Positions 21,421-29,614 of a stretch of 64,000 bases of DNA are shown piece by piece (positions within the stretch are counted from its first letter, which is position 1; every line of letters begins with the position of its first letter). The notes beneath the pieces were generated by a model. That model searched no databases. It worked only from the letters and a program-made list of their open reading frames with translations, and was not told the origin of the DNA. The translations under genes were made by a program, and so were the position numbers. Source of the stretch: Galaxea fascicularis (Eukaryota; Cnidaria; Anthozoa; Scleractinia; Euphylliidae); assembly GCA_948470475.1 (NCBI GenBank), contig OX419337.1, positions 20,001,306-20,065,305 of the forward strand. The letters are read 5' to 3'.

Positions 21421-21765
21421 ATGACGACGTGCGCAGACGTGTGGAGTCGATGCCGTTGGGTCATGTTGTGCACGGTATGTCGATCGCTCGTGGCCATCAT
21501 AGGGCCACCAAGTAAGGATGTGTTCGCCATGGACGCGGCCGCAGAGGGCACGCCCCTCGACGTCTTCGAATACCTTCTCGACGAGTTGCACTGGGGGACG
21601 TTCACGGCCTTTGTGGTGTGGTTGGACGAGGGGTACCCTTGGCCAGAAAGTTGGCAATGGTACCGCAAGATACATAAAACGTACGAGCTATGCCTGCCCA
21701 CCATTCGAGAGTTGGTGTGGCGTCGAGTTTGCCTGTGGGTGACGGACAGACTTCGACGACCATAA
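21421..21765 (+). CDS. small Polinton protein, unknown
   Basis: A 114-residue frame. The start at 21421 follows the TATA/TCAGTG pair by 14 bases and has an AACCATG context. A second strong start (GCCATGG) at 21530 would give 78 residues. The second half is acidic and tryptophan-rich (FEYLLDELHWG, WPESWQWY, REL-W-RRVCLWV). It ends overlapping the integrase start by 76 bases, in another frame. No family is recognised. Confidence 0.5.
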   Translation: MTTCADVWSRCRWVMLCTVCRSLVAIIGPPSKDVFAMDAAAEGTPLDVFEYLLDELHWGTFTAFVVWLDEGYPWPESWQWYRKIHKTYELCLPTIRELVWRRVCLWVTDRLRRP

Positions 21766-22838
21766 AGAAAAAGACCATAAAGCCCACAACGGCAGCATCC
21801 TACGAGGACCCTGCAGCGCCCGGTGCCTTGGGCGGGGTGGCCCGGTTTGCACGCGCTCACGGGTGGTCCCTGAAGAAGGCATGCACTTTGCTGCAAAAGA
21901 ATTTGGCCTATACGTTGCACAAACCCCCGCGCCGGCGGTTTTCGACGCTGCCCGTCTTGGTGTTTCATCGCGACCAGCAATGGGTGGCCGATCTGGTGGA
22001 AATGCAGCGCGTGGCCCGCCACAACCGCGCCATACGTTACCTCCTGACCGTGGTGGACGTCTTGTCGAAATACGCCTGGGTGCGTCCGTTAAAAAATAAG
22101 ACGGGCGCCGAGGTCGTGCGAGCCTTTCGAAGCATTCTCAAGGACGGGGGACGCCACCCACAAACCTTGCAGACGGACAAAGGCAAAGAATTTTACAACG
22201 CTACCGTGCAGGCCTGGTTGAAGCGAGAAGGCATTCATCATTTTTCCACGAAAGGGGATGCCAAAGCCTCAGTGGTGGAACGGTTCAATCGCACGCTCAA
22301 GGGCCGCATGTACCGCTATTTCACCGCCGCCAACACCTTGAAGTACATCGACATCCTCCCCGACTTGGTGGCTGGGTATAATGCCTCCAAGCACCGTAGC
22401 ATTGGTTTGGCACCGAGAAAAGTGACGCCGGAGAACGAGGAGTTTGTGTGGCAGCGATTGTACGGTTTACGGTTGAAACCTGATCGGAGACGACCTCGAT
22501 TGGCCAGAGGGGATCGCGTGCGCTTGAGCAAACGCACGAGACTCTTCAAGAAAGGGTATTTGCCCCAATGGACGGAGGAAGTGTTTGTGGTGCAACGCGT
22601 GGTGCCGGGGGTTCCGATCACCTACAAAATCGAAGAAATGGATGGCACACCCCTGGAGGGGACGTTTTACGAAGAGGATCTACAAAAAGTCACCGTGCAC
22701 GACGACACTTTGTGGCGCATCGAAAAAGTACTTAAACGGCGTGGCAAGCGAGCGTTGGTGAGATGGAAAGGGTGGCCGGCCAAATACGATAGTTGGATCC
22801 CCACTTCGGACCTTAAGGCATGGAAGAGCTCTACGTGA
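21690..22838 (+). CDS. Polinton integrase (retroviral-type DDE, chromodomain)
   Basis: A 382-residue integrase that inserts the linear element into chromosomal DNA. An N-terminal PGALGGVARFARAHG...YTLHKPPRRRF segment typical of Polinton integrases precedes the rve core. The catalytic acidic residues are D101 (VADLVEM), D163 (LQTDKGKEF) and E197 (VVERFNRTL), with 33 residues between the last two. A C-terminal chromodomain (about residues 340-375; WRIEKVL, VRWKGW, SWIP) could direct insertion to marked chromatin. The frame is fully open, unlike several virion genes. Recognisable homology starts around residue 38, and an ATAAAA lies only 16 bases before the ATG, so the true start is uncertain. 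Confidence 0.92.
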   Translation: MPAHHSRVGVASSLPVGDGQTSTTIKKKTIKPTTAASYEDPAAPGALGGVARFARAHGWSLKKACTLLQKNLAYTLHKPPRRRFSTLPVLVFHRDQQWVADLVEMQRVARHNRAIRYLLTVVDVLSKYAWVRPLKNKTGAEVVRAFRSILKDGGRHPQTLQTDKGKEFYNATVQAWLKREGIHHFSTKGDAKASVVERFNRTLKGRMYRYFTAANTLKYIDILPDLVAGYNASKHRSIGLAPRKVTPENEEFVWQRLYGLRLKPDRRRPRLARGDRVRLSKRTRLFKKGYLPQWTEEVFVVQRVVPGVPITYKIEEMDGTPLEGTFYEEDLQKVTVHDDTLWRIEKVLKRRGKRALVRWKGWPAKYDSWIPTSDLKAWKSST

Positions 22839-23857
22839 CGTTGCCCAGCGATGGCGGAGGAGCTCAATTCGCGAGGGCCAATCGCAACAACAGGTACAAG
22901 GTGCAACTACCCACTCCCTTGCAGTTTGGAGGCAAAGACTGGCAAGTGGGGTTGGCGAGCCTGTCGTTACCCCTTCGGAACGAATTTCGGTCCGCCCTGT
23001 TGCAAAAGTTTCCTTCGGGCACCCAACTTGCCTATTAATGGGGGTACACGACCAAGGTGGATGCGCGCGGGACACGCAGTGTGGCCAACAACAACGTGAG
23101 GGCCGTGGTCACCGTGGACGACCTGTTGCAGGGCGAGTCGGTGCACGACGGGGTCTCTTTCATGCGGTCCCTCGTGTTCGAGTTGCAAAAGGGAATCGCC
23201 TACTATTTCAAGTACACGGAAAAAGACAGCACGGACCTCGAAGAATGGAAGCATCCGGAAAGCAATGCGGAGTACTTTCAAACCCTGCGTTGGACGGGTC
23301 CCACCACCTTGCAAATCGATGGAAGCGGATGCGAGCGTGCTTCCGAGAACATCACAGTGGGCTTTGCGTACGACTTGATGGTGTTGTTAGGAGGCATTTG
23401 CCCAAGCCACAGTTTTCCTGGACCCCAGATCCGTCAGATTCATTACAAGTCCCCTCCCGCCAGCGAGAAGATCAACACTCAACCCATCGATGCGGCCACC
23501 ATCCAGGGAGAGTGGGTCCTTTTCACGCAACAACAGACCTGGGAGTTTACCAACTTGAATTGGGGTTGGTTCGAAAAGAGCTTCTTCCCCCCCTCGCGCA
23601 GTCTGCGTGTCTACTGCAATGCGGGTCAGAGCACCATCGTGGGCGAATGCATCACGGATCTCCTAAGAGAAGTCCACCTTTCCACCACGGACCGAAATGG
23701 GTACGCCTACTTCGAACCCACCCACGTGCAATACCTGCCGGTGCGTCAACCCTCGTTCGAGGTGATGGAAGTGCAAATCGCCGAGATGGCCGGTGCCTTG
23801 GCGCATCTGGGGGAGGGACCCTCCAACTTGACTTTGCATTTTCGCCAGCGTGTATAA
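22820..23857 (+). pseudogene. paired Polinton protein B, interrupted by in-frame TAA
   Basis: Paralog of the protein at 20340 with the same total span (1038 bp), the same MEELYVTLPSD-type beginning, WQVGLASL, and the FEVMEVQIAEMAG...TLHFRQR ending. A TAA at 23036-23038 (codon 73) interrupts an otherwise continuous frame with no frameshift. The start overlaps the integrase end by 19 bases. The pair may be two structural components from a duplication. Function is unknown; a penton-like role is one possibility. Its terminal TAA lies in a GTATAAAGA box. Confidence 0.75.
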
Positions 23858-23911
23858 AGACAAGAACAAGAGAACCCTGTCGTGGTCTGAGCAGACAATC
23901 CCGTCGACGTG

Positions 23912-23919
23912 TATAAAAG
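23912..23919 (+). promoter_or_regulatory. TATA box for 23953 gene
   Basis: TATAAAAG, 41 bases before the start codon. A TCATG word overlaps the ATG. Confidence 0.5.
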
Positions 23920-23952
23920 GACACTCCCCAACACCCAAAGCATTTGCGAGTC

Positions 23953-24180
23953 ATGCGAGGAGGCAGTCTGACACGGTACACCCCCACGTCGCAAGACGGT
24001 TCGGGGCTTTTCAGTCGGTTTGTCGGACCCGTGCTCGAACGGGGGGGTCAAGTCGTCGCCAGAAAGGTACAAAAGCACGTGAAGAGGGCCTTGAAATGCA
24101 AAGCGGACGAAGTCCTCGACAGAGTGAGTAAACGCGTCAAACACAGTGTGCACGATATCTTGGGACCCTGGAGATGGTGA
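23953..24180 (+). CDS. small basic Polinton protein (adenovirus pVI/pX-like candidate)
   Basis: 75 residues. It begins MRGGSLTRYTP, has a short hydrophobic stretch (GLFSRFVGPVLERGG) and then a strongly basic helix-like tail. Small proteins with a glycine-rich start, amphipathic segment and basic tail regularly sit next to the capsid gene in Polintons and recall adenovirus minor core and cement proteins. The assignment is by position and composition only. Its stop overlaps the next start (ATGGTGA). Confidence 0.5.
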   Translation: MRGGSLTRYTPTSQDGSGLFSRFVGPVLERGGQVVARKVQKHVKRALKCKADEVLDRVSKRVKHSVHDILGPWRW

Positions 24181-24365
24181 AGCGGCGCATCGTCATGACA
24201 CCCATGCCCTCGAGGGGGCTTCAACGGCACGGTCTGAAAGGCGTGGCGCCTCAAGTCGGGGGACGGATTTGGCCGGGGGCTCCTGACATGGTGCCTTCCT
24301 GGATACGCGCGTATATAAAAGAGATGCACAAGCGACCACGGCAAAGGCGACGAGGACGCCGGTGA
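24174..24365 (+). CDS. small arginine-rich Polinton protein
   Basis: 63 residues. The start overlaps the previous stop in ATGGTGA. It ends in KRPRQRRRGRR, suggesting DNA or capsid-interior binding. It lies directly before the major capsid gene and contains that gene's TATATAAAAG box (near 24312-24321). Function is unknown. Confidence 0.45.
   Translation: MVKRRIVMTPMPSRGLQRHGLKGVAPQVGGRIWPGAPDMVPSWIRAYIKEMHKRPRQRRRGRR
24313..24321 (+). promoter_or_regulatory. TATA box for major capsid gene
   Basis: TATATAAAAG within the end of the preceding small gene, about 56 bases before the capsid ATG. No clear TCA initiator sits at the usual distance. Confidence 0.45.
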
Positions 24366-24370
24366 GCACG

Positions 24371-25753
24371 ATGAGTGAGGGAAGGACACCTACCGCCACC
24401 ACCTGGCATCCCACCATGCAAATCTTCGACGTCCCCCCGACGGATACTTCCTACGAGAAGTATCGCATGGTGTTGGTGAAAGCGGACAGTGGGGGCATTC
24501 AACCCATGCAATTTGTCATGTCGGGCGTCAACGAGTACGTGGACTTGAATCGGAGTTACTTCGAAATGGAATTTCAAATGAAACAACACGATGGCAACAA
24601 CGTGGCAGCCGCGGACAATCTGTTCCCCGCCCAGAATTTATGCCACACCATGATCAAACAATGCAGCGTCACCTTCAATGGCACGTTGATCAGTTCCCAG
24701 ACGGACACCTACCCGTACAAAGCTTACTTTGAGACCCTCATCAACAACGACCGCCTGGATGGAGAGACCCTCTTGCCCTTGCAGGGGTTCCAACAAGATG
24801 GATTGGATGTGGCCACCCCCTTGACCGCGAACAACCTAAACGACGGGGGCCCTCATGCCGACTACGCGGCTCTCAGTGCTACGCAAAAAGCTGCCGTGAA
24901 GGCCATGAAGAGAGAACAAGGGCACTACACGGATGGCAAACGACGCACGCTGTACTTCAAGCCGCACTCGGAAGCCTTTTACATGGGTAAACCCTTGGTA
25001 CCCTTTGTAGAAGTGGTGGTGCGTTTCTTCTTTCACAAACCGGCCTTCTTCTTCAACGGGGTGGCAGAGCAAGGCCGTTTGACGGACGCCGACATCAAAA
25101 TCAAGTTTCACGTGTGTCAAGTGCAATTGTCCGATCCCCTCGCCAATACCTTGCAATTACAAAGAAAGGAGGGGTATTATGCCAAGTACCCCTTGGTGCG
25201 TTCGGAGATTCGCACGTATGCCCTCCCTGCGGGTCAGACGGATTTTGACGAAGATCGCATCTTTCTCCACCGCGTGCCCGATCGGATGATCGTGGGGTTG
25301 TTGCACCAGAGCAGTTACAATGGCGACTACACGTACTCGCCGTTTGCCTTTCAACAGTTTGGGTTACAGTGGATCAAACAGTTTGTGGACGGGGAAGAGT
25401 ATCCCTACGGCACGACCCTCGAATTGAATGCGGGCAATGGCAACAAAGATCTCGTGGGATATTTCCGCTTCGTGTAGGCCACCTCGGCTTGGAAAGAAAG
25501 GCGACCCAACCTGGTACGGCCCCAAGAGTGGGGGTACGGCAAGAATTGCACCTTGTACGTCTTCGACAACGTGGCCAGTGGGGATGCCGACGGCAAAATT
25601 CTCAACCCGCAAAAAGAGGGCAACGTGCGCGTGCAATTTCACTTGAATGCCGGGTTGGCTCACGTAGCCACGGTGGTCATTTACGGCGAATTTGAGAACG
25701 TCATGCAAATCACCCATGACGGAGGCGTGTTGTACAATGCCTATGGCACATAA
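24371..25753 (+). pseudogene. major capsid protein (double jelly-roll type), in-frame TAG
   Basis: Total span is 460 codons plus stop, a normal size for a Polinton major capsid protein. Family marks are the VPPTDTS-YEKYRMVLVKA opening, the FVMSGVNEYVDLNRSYFEMEF strand pair, a long middle with YKPHSEAF-like surface segments, and a closing VTVVIYGEFENVM-like strand set. A TAG at 25475-25477 breaks the frame after RFV. The last 92 codons remain open in the same frame up to TAA at 25751, so this is a point lesion or a readthrough site, not a frameshift. The start is the ATG of MSEGRTP, since the upstream triplets are not ATG. The terminal TAA is inside the next ATAAAAG box. Confidence 0.88.
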
Positions 25754-25785
25754 AAGAGCCGTCAGAAGATAGACCCAGGTCAGTC
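25749..25785 (+). promoter_or_regulatory. TATA plus TCAGTC initiator for protease gene
   Basis: CATAAAAG at 25749-25756 contains the capsid stop codon. TCAGTC at 25780-25785 puts the initiator A 32 bases from the ATAAAA start and 9 bases before the ATG. Confidence 0.65.
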
Positions 25786-25790
25786 CCACC

Positions 25791-26417
25791 ATGGAATTGG
25801 TGCCCACCACGGACGAACAGTTGCGGCATTTGGCCGAAGACGACCCCCACCTTGGTCCTCATTTTGCCGGGGTCTTTCCCAGCGACCGACTGCCCCCTCG
25901 ACCCATCCGAGACCGTGCGCAAGGGTATATCGTCAACGTGGACCCTCACGATCGTCCCGGCAGTCATTGGATGGCCCTTTGGACGCCAGGCCTTGACGAC
26001 GACGAAGAGGAGGAGACCTGCTTGGTGGTGGACAGTTTTGGGTTACCGTTGTGGCGTTACGGGGCGCCTGCCCTGGAAGACTGGTTGGAAAAGCATTGGT
26101 CCACCCTTCGTTTCAACAAGCGCAGTTTGCAAGCCATCGACAGCAACACGTGCGGTGCTTATGCCCTCCTGTTTTTGGTGCATTGCAGTCTGGGAGGCAC
26201 GTTACAGACGTTTCAACAGTATTTTAGTCGTTACGATTTCGTGAAGAACGACGCGCGCGCGGCTGCCTGGTTCAAGCGGTTGGTGCGACGCGATTTGACG
26301 TGGCATCGTTTGACGGGCCCCATTCGCCAGAGTAACCACGTGCCCGTGCGTCTGATGGACATGTTCATGACGATGACGGGGAACCCGGAAGGCCAAAACT
26401 ACGATACCGTGTATTAA
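25791..26417 (+). CDS. adenovirus-type cysteine protease
   Basis: A 208-residue maturation protease of the adenain/Ulp1 clan. The triad is visible in the family order: H59 in PGSHW, D81 in VVDSFGLP and C121 in NTCGAYALLF. The VFPSDRLP and YIVNVDPHD phrases are also typical. In adenoviruses the enzyme cleaves virion precursor proteins; here the small basic proteins nearby are plausible substrates. The frame is intact. The start has a strong ACCATGG context. An AATAAA signal lies 22 bases after the stop. Confidence 0.92.
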   Translation: MELVPTTDEQLRHLAEDDPHLGPHFAGVFPSDRLPPRPIRDRAQGYIVNVDPHDRPGSHWMALWTPGLDDDEEEETCLVVDSFGLPLWRYGAPALEDWLEKHWSTLRFNKRSLQAIDSNTCGAYALLFLVHCSLGGTLQTFQQYFSRYDFVKNDARAAAWFKRLVRRDLTWHRLTGPIRQSNHVPVRLMDMFMTMTGNPEGQNYDTVY

Positions 26418-26439
26418 CAACAACAACGAGGTCGTTCTT

Positions 26440-26445
26440 AATAAA
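26440..26445 (+). terminator. polyadenylation signal after protease gene
   Basis: AATAAA in ttcttaataaaacattt, in the only sizeable gap of the late-gene block. Confidence 0.55.
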
Positions 26446-26478
26446 ACATTTAAAAAAAGCGGTGACTGTCTTTTGTCT

Positions 26479-26518
26479 ATATAAAAGGGGGACGCGCTCT
26501 TAGGGTAACCGTATCAGC
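26479..26518 (+). promoter_or_regulatory. TATA plus TCAG initiator for 26519 gene
   Basis: TATATAAAAGGGG with ATAAAA from 26481. TCAGC has its A at 26516, 35 bases on and touching the ATG. Confidence 0.6.
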
Positions 26519-26857
26519 ATGGCCCAGCGACGCCTCGATTTGCAACCTGTGACGGGGCTCGTCCCTCCGCGACTGACCTCGACGGTTCCCTTACCCAGTC
26601 AAGCCACGTGGATGGGTATGATGCAACGGCTGCAGGAACAATACGGTCCCGACCCCGACCCACCTAGACGCGTGCGGAGCAAAAAGAACAAGATCAAGAT
26701 GGTCAAAGACACCGTGACGTTGGCCGAGGTCTTTCGGAAACTGCCCAAGACCTTGAAGACGCAAAAGGTGCCTCTCACGGGGCGTCTGACGTTGAATTAC
26801 ATGCTCAGACGTCTAAAAGCGGGCAGTATAAAAATCGACGCCTTGCTGTGGAGTTGA
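26519..26857 (+). CDS. Polinton protein of unknown function
   Basis: 112 residues. A proline-rich first half (VPPRLTSTVPLP, YGPDPDPPRR) is followed by a basic KKNKIKMVKD patch and a helical C-terminal half (LAEVFRKLPKTLK, LNYMLRRLKAGSIKI). It lies between protease and ATPase, carries the TATA-like box of the ATPase near its end and stops 11 bases before the ATPase start. No family is recognised. Confidence 0.55.
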   Translation: MAQRRLDLQPVTGLVPPRLTSTVPLPSQATWMGMMQRLQEQYGPDPDPPRRVRSKKNKIKMVKDTVTLAEVFRKLPKTLKTQKVPLTGRLTLNYMLRRLKAGSIKIDALLWS

Positions 26858-26868
26858 ACCAAAACAAG

Positions 26869-27513
26869 ATGATTCGGACACCAAGTAGCCTGTTGGTGGT
26901 GGGACCCTCGGGGTGTGGCAAGACGGTATTTGTCACCAAACTCTTGAAAGCGCCTCACCGGTACTTTTGCGACGTGGTGCCCAACGTCCACTATTGTTAC
27001 GGGGTGTGGCAAGAGGGCTTTCACCCGTTGGCTCGACTGGGGGTACACATGCGCAAAGGCATACCCGAGAGCGATCAATTGCAACGTTGGTTCGGTCGCA
27101 CGAAAGGAGGGGTCTAGGTCCTCGACGATCTGATGGAGGAAGGGGGCAACGACAAACGCGTGTTGGATCTGTTCACTAAAGACTCGCACCATCGCAACAT
27201 CACCGTGCTGTATCTCTGTCAAGACATGTTTCCCCCTGGCAAGTACGCCAAGACCATTTCGCGTAATGCCCATTACATCGTGGCCTTCAAGAGTCCTCGC
27301 GATCAGTTGGGGTTCACCAACCTCATCAGGCAAGCCTTTCCCAAACATTGGCCCGACGTGTTAGACGTCTACGACACCGTGACGGCCCGACCTTTTGGGT
27401 ACGTTTTCTTGGATCTGCATCCGGCCTCCGACGATACGTACCGGGTCTTTTCGGACCTCTTGGAGGACGAAGGGTACACCCGTGCCTTTGCCAAGCCCCA
27501 CCGTCCGACATAA
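26869..27513 (+). pseudogene. FtsK/A32-like genome-packaging ATPase, in-frame TAG
   Basis: Span of 214 codons, usual for the Polinton packaging ATPase. Walker A GPSGCGKT is at residues 12-19. Codon 83 (27115-27117) is TAG, placed immediately before the Walker B segment VLDDLM. Downstream the same frame runs on with LYLCQDMFPPGK and the terminal VFLDLHP region. No frameshift is present. The start is the ATG at 26869, as the triplets before it in frame are not ATG. Packaging ATPases pump the genome into the capsid. The terminal TAA is part of the next ATAAAAAG box. Confidence 0.88.
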
Positions 27514-27545
27514 AAAGGGAACGCACGGCCTACGAGAGGTCACTC
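27509..27545 (+). promoter_or_regulatory. TATA plus TCACTC initiator for 27557 gene
   Basis: ATAAAAAGG from 27510 overlaps the ATPase stop. TCACTC has its A at 27542, 32 bases on. Confidence 0.65.
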
Positions 27546-27556
27546 AACCAGCGAGC

Positions 27557-27838
27557 ATGCCCAAGCAAAGAGTGTCGCGACGACGGACGACTCGACGGCG
27601 ACGTCACAAGGGGGGCCTGTTTCCTCTCTTAGCCCTCCTGCCTGCAGCCATCGCGGCGGGCAAAGCGGCTGCTGTAGGAGCCGTCAGTGGTGCCGCGGGG
27701 TACGGTGCCAAAAAAGCCCTGGAGGCCGCCACCAAAAAGCGGTACAATGCAAGCAGTGTAGAACGTGCTGCCATGAAACGACGGAGGTCTGGGTTGGTGC
27801 GTCATCCCGATGGTTCCACCTTTGCGTGGACGCGATAA
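27557..27838 (+). CDS. basic/hydrophobic virion-type protein (adenovirus core pX/mu-like candidate)
   Basis: 93 residues. An arginine-rich start (SRRRTTRRRRHK) is followed by a hydrophobic, alanine/glycine-rich helix (residues about 20-50: GGLFPLLALLPAAIAAGKAAAVG...) and AKKALEAATKKR. This layout is standard for a small Polinton protein encoded after the ATPase and resembles adenovirus core or membrane-active peptides released by the protease. The start follows the initiator by 15 bases. The frame is intact, and its stop is inside the next box. Confidence 0.6.
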   Translation: MPKQRVSRRRTTRRRRHKGGLFPLLALLPAAIAAGKAAAVGAVSGAAGYGAKKALEAATKKRYNASSVERAAMKRRRSGLVRHPDGSTFAWTR

Positions 27839-27871
27839 AAGGGAAGGGACGCTGTCCTGGCGACCTCAGAC
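27834..27871 (+). promoter_or_regulatory. TATA plus TCAGAC initiator for 27873 gene
   Basis: GATAAAAGGG with ATAAAA from 27835 (holding the previous stop). TCAGAC has its A at 27868, five bases before the ATG. Confidence 0.65.
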
Positions 27872-27872
27872 C

Positions 27873-28217
27873 ATGGCCAAACGTGCGACGACAAAGAAGA
27901 AGACAACCTCCTCGACACGACGGCGGAGACGACCCTCCACTCAGCAAGGAGGCAAGATGCCTTGGGTGGTGGATCCCAAAAAAGCCTATGAGGTCACGCG
28001 CGACATGATTTGCGCCGTCAAAACCACGGACATGACGAAGGCAAAACGGCAATACGACAGCATGAGAGCGGCCTGCCAGGCTCACAAAGCAAGAGGGGCA
28101 AACAATCGTGGCTCCAATACGCTCGATCGCAAGGTTTCATCGCCAAGAAAGCCAGCCTTTGTTGCCTCATGTGACCAAAAAAAGCCCTCGAAGCTGCCAC
28201 AAGAAAAGAGGGTATAA
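27873..28217 (+). CDS. small basic Polinton protein, C-terminus possibly frameshifted
   Basis: 114 residues from a strong ACCATGG start. The N-terminus is Lys/Arg/Thr-rich (TKKKTTSSTRRRRR), then comes a compact domain PWVVDPKKAYEVTRDMI...MRAACQAHKAR. From about 28097 another frame encodes WLQYARSQGFIAKKA and, further on, KKALEAATRK, the latter echoing the preceding gene. The annotated C-terminus may therefore be out of register. The stop TAA is in GTATAAAAG. Function is unknown. Confidence 0.5.
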   Translation: MAKRATTKKKTTSSTRRRRRPSTQQGGKMPWVVDPKKAYEVTRDMICAVKTTDMTKAKRQYDSMRAACQAHKARGANNRGSNTLDRKVSSPRKPAFVASCDQKKPSKLPQEKRV

Positions 28218-28220
28218 AAG
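28213..28220 (+). promoter_or_regulatory. TATA box for 28261 gene
   Basis: TATAAAAG containing the stop of the preceding gene. A CAGAC word lies about 30 bases on and the ATG follows at 28261. Confidence 0.5.
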
Positions 28221-28260
28221 ACAACGTGGACCCTGGTCGACGCAGACGGTTCCCCTCGAG

Positions 28261-28578
28261 ATGAAACGTCTTAGACGTCAGTTGCCGTTTTTGGAAAGTC
28301 TGTTTCGAGATGCCCGCGGGCAATACCGTCACGACCTCCTACGGCACGCCAACGCCGATCAGATCAATGCCATCAGCGAATTGGTGTTGAACACGTTGAA
28401 AGGGCATGCCAGGGTCACCCCGGACGTCGTGGCCCGGTTGAAAAGGCATAAAAAGGTCTTGCGCAGGTTAGCCAAGCGGAAAAATTCGGTGACCCGACGA
28501 CGCGCTCTCTTGCTCCGACAGACGGGCAGTGGCTTATGGCGGGGACTGCAAGCGGTGTGTCGATGTCTCCAACGATGA
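28261..28578 (+). CDS. conserved small basic Polinton protein
   Basis: 105 residues, helical and basic: LRRQLPFLESLFRD, then ADQINAISELVLNTLKGHARVTPDVVARLKRHKKVLRRLAKRKNS, ending QTGSG-LWRGL. This pattern (an ISE-x-x-LN-x-LKG segment, then K/R-rich helices and a Q-x-G-G turn) is a recurrent small protein in animal Polintons and adintoviruses. In relatives a hydrophobic tail usually follows the Q-x-G turn; here the frame ends soon after in C-R-C-L-Q-R. A late frameshift is possible. Its function is not established; a virion role is likely. Confidence 0.6.
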   Translation: MKRLRRQLPFLESLFRDARGQYRHDLLRHANADQINAISELVLNTLKGHARVTPDVVARLKRHKKVLRRLAKRKNSVTRRRALLLRQTGSGLWRGLQAVCRCLQR

Positions 28579-28658
28579 GAGCGCTTGTGGCTCCTTGTTG
28601 CAAGCGGCCAAGGAAGAAAAACAACAGTCGAGCCGTCGAAAGTCCGGCCGACAAGAAC

Positions 28659-28696
28659 CTATAAGAGGTGGCAACATGAGTGTTGTGAACTCAGAC
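28659..28696 (+). promoter_or_regulatory. TATA-like plus TCAGAC initiator for 28759 gene
   Basis: CTATAAGAGG with ATAAGA from 28661 and TCAGAC with its A at 28693, exactly 32 bases on. An ATG at 28676 lies between the two and would be excluded from the transcript. Confidence 0.5.
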
Positions 28697-28758
28697 GACG
28701 CCTACTGTGCGACCCCTATCGGTGAAGCACGCGTGACCGGTCGCATCACCGTCTCGTC

Positions 28759-29614
28759 ATGGAAGAAATGTTGATCGTACCCAAACGCGAATTCGCCCCT
28801 TGGGTGGCTAAACACAAAGCCGGTTTGTTGCAGAACCATCTGTTAACCCATGCGGCCACCTTGGCGGCCAAAGAGGAACGGTTGTTGAAGGATCCCCACC
28901 TGTCGCCTGCCGCCAAACGCATGAAGTTGGAGCCCGTAACGCGGGCCCTGCATCGAGCCACGAAAAAACGGCGAACCTTGGACGTTCCTGCAGCAGGCAC
29001 GGCGGGGACAGCCGACGATGACGACGCCCCCGAAACGGATTTGGTGAGCAGTGCGTTCGACAAATGGATGCGACGCATGGTGAAAGTGGCCCAAAAAACG
29101 GAGGGGGGAACCCCTACAGGTAGGACCCCTGTCAAGACAACGGTGAGCAAAGCCATAGGGACGGACGTGAAACCCAAAGTACCAAGAAAACCCAAACGGT
29201 TGTTCAAAAAGGCAAAAGAAGAAGAAGAGGACTGGCCCCTCCCACCCCCTCCTTGGGTGGAAGTCAAAAAGGAAGAGGAAGACGACTGGTCCTTCCCACC
29301 CCCTCAGGAAGTAAAAGTGAAAAAAGAAGGAGGAAGAGCCTACACGGAAGACCCCCTTTGATGCATGGGACCTCGACCAGGGTAAACGCCGATTGAAAAA
29401 GACGCCCCAAATCGAGCGTCCAAGCGCCACGGGTGAGGACGATTTATGGGGGGCTGTCGCCAGGGCCATGGATAAAAGGCGACAGGCCATGGAGGAAACG
29501 TCGAAAACACCCTTGGCAGTGAGACGGTTGAGAACCCAACCAGGGTGGGAAGATTGGGAGCGAGGGAAGCGCACGCGACGCCGACTCGATGAAGAGGACT
29601 ACGATGAAGAGTAA
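28759..29614 (+). pseudogene. acidic Polinton protein, frameshifted, overlaps PLA2 gene
   Basis: The first frame (28759-29361) gives MEEMLIVPKREFAPW, a Lys/Glu-rich helical region and an imperfect repeat with KEEEEDW-PLPPPP-W and KKEEEDDWSFPPP. Near 29320 the reading moves to another frame, which stays open to 29614 (DLWGAVARAMDKRRQAMEE, ...RRLDEEDYDEE). The change sits in an AAAAAAGAAGGAGG tract, a likely slippage site. The end overlaps the PLA2 start by 26 bases. Only the last 50 or so codons fall in the TIR, so the left end holds a truncated copy. A MxxMxxVP-type N-terminus is common in Polinton proteins of unknown function. Confidence 0.6.

Noticed and set aside
23038..23916. 292-residue frame overlapping paired protein B
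   Set aside because: Different frame from the conserved motifs, low-complexity Arg/Pro/Gly composition and no ATG-promoter arrangement; a shadow of the real gene.
19391..29574. Minus-strand frames throughout the Polinton middle (for example 28843-29574, 21405-22022)
   Set aside because: They lie opposite genes with recognised motifs, show no domains and arise from the GC-rich codon use of the + strand genes.
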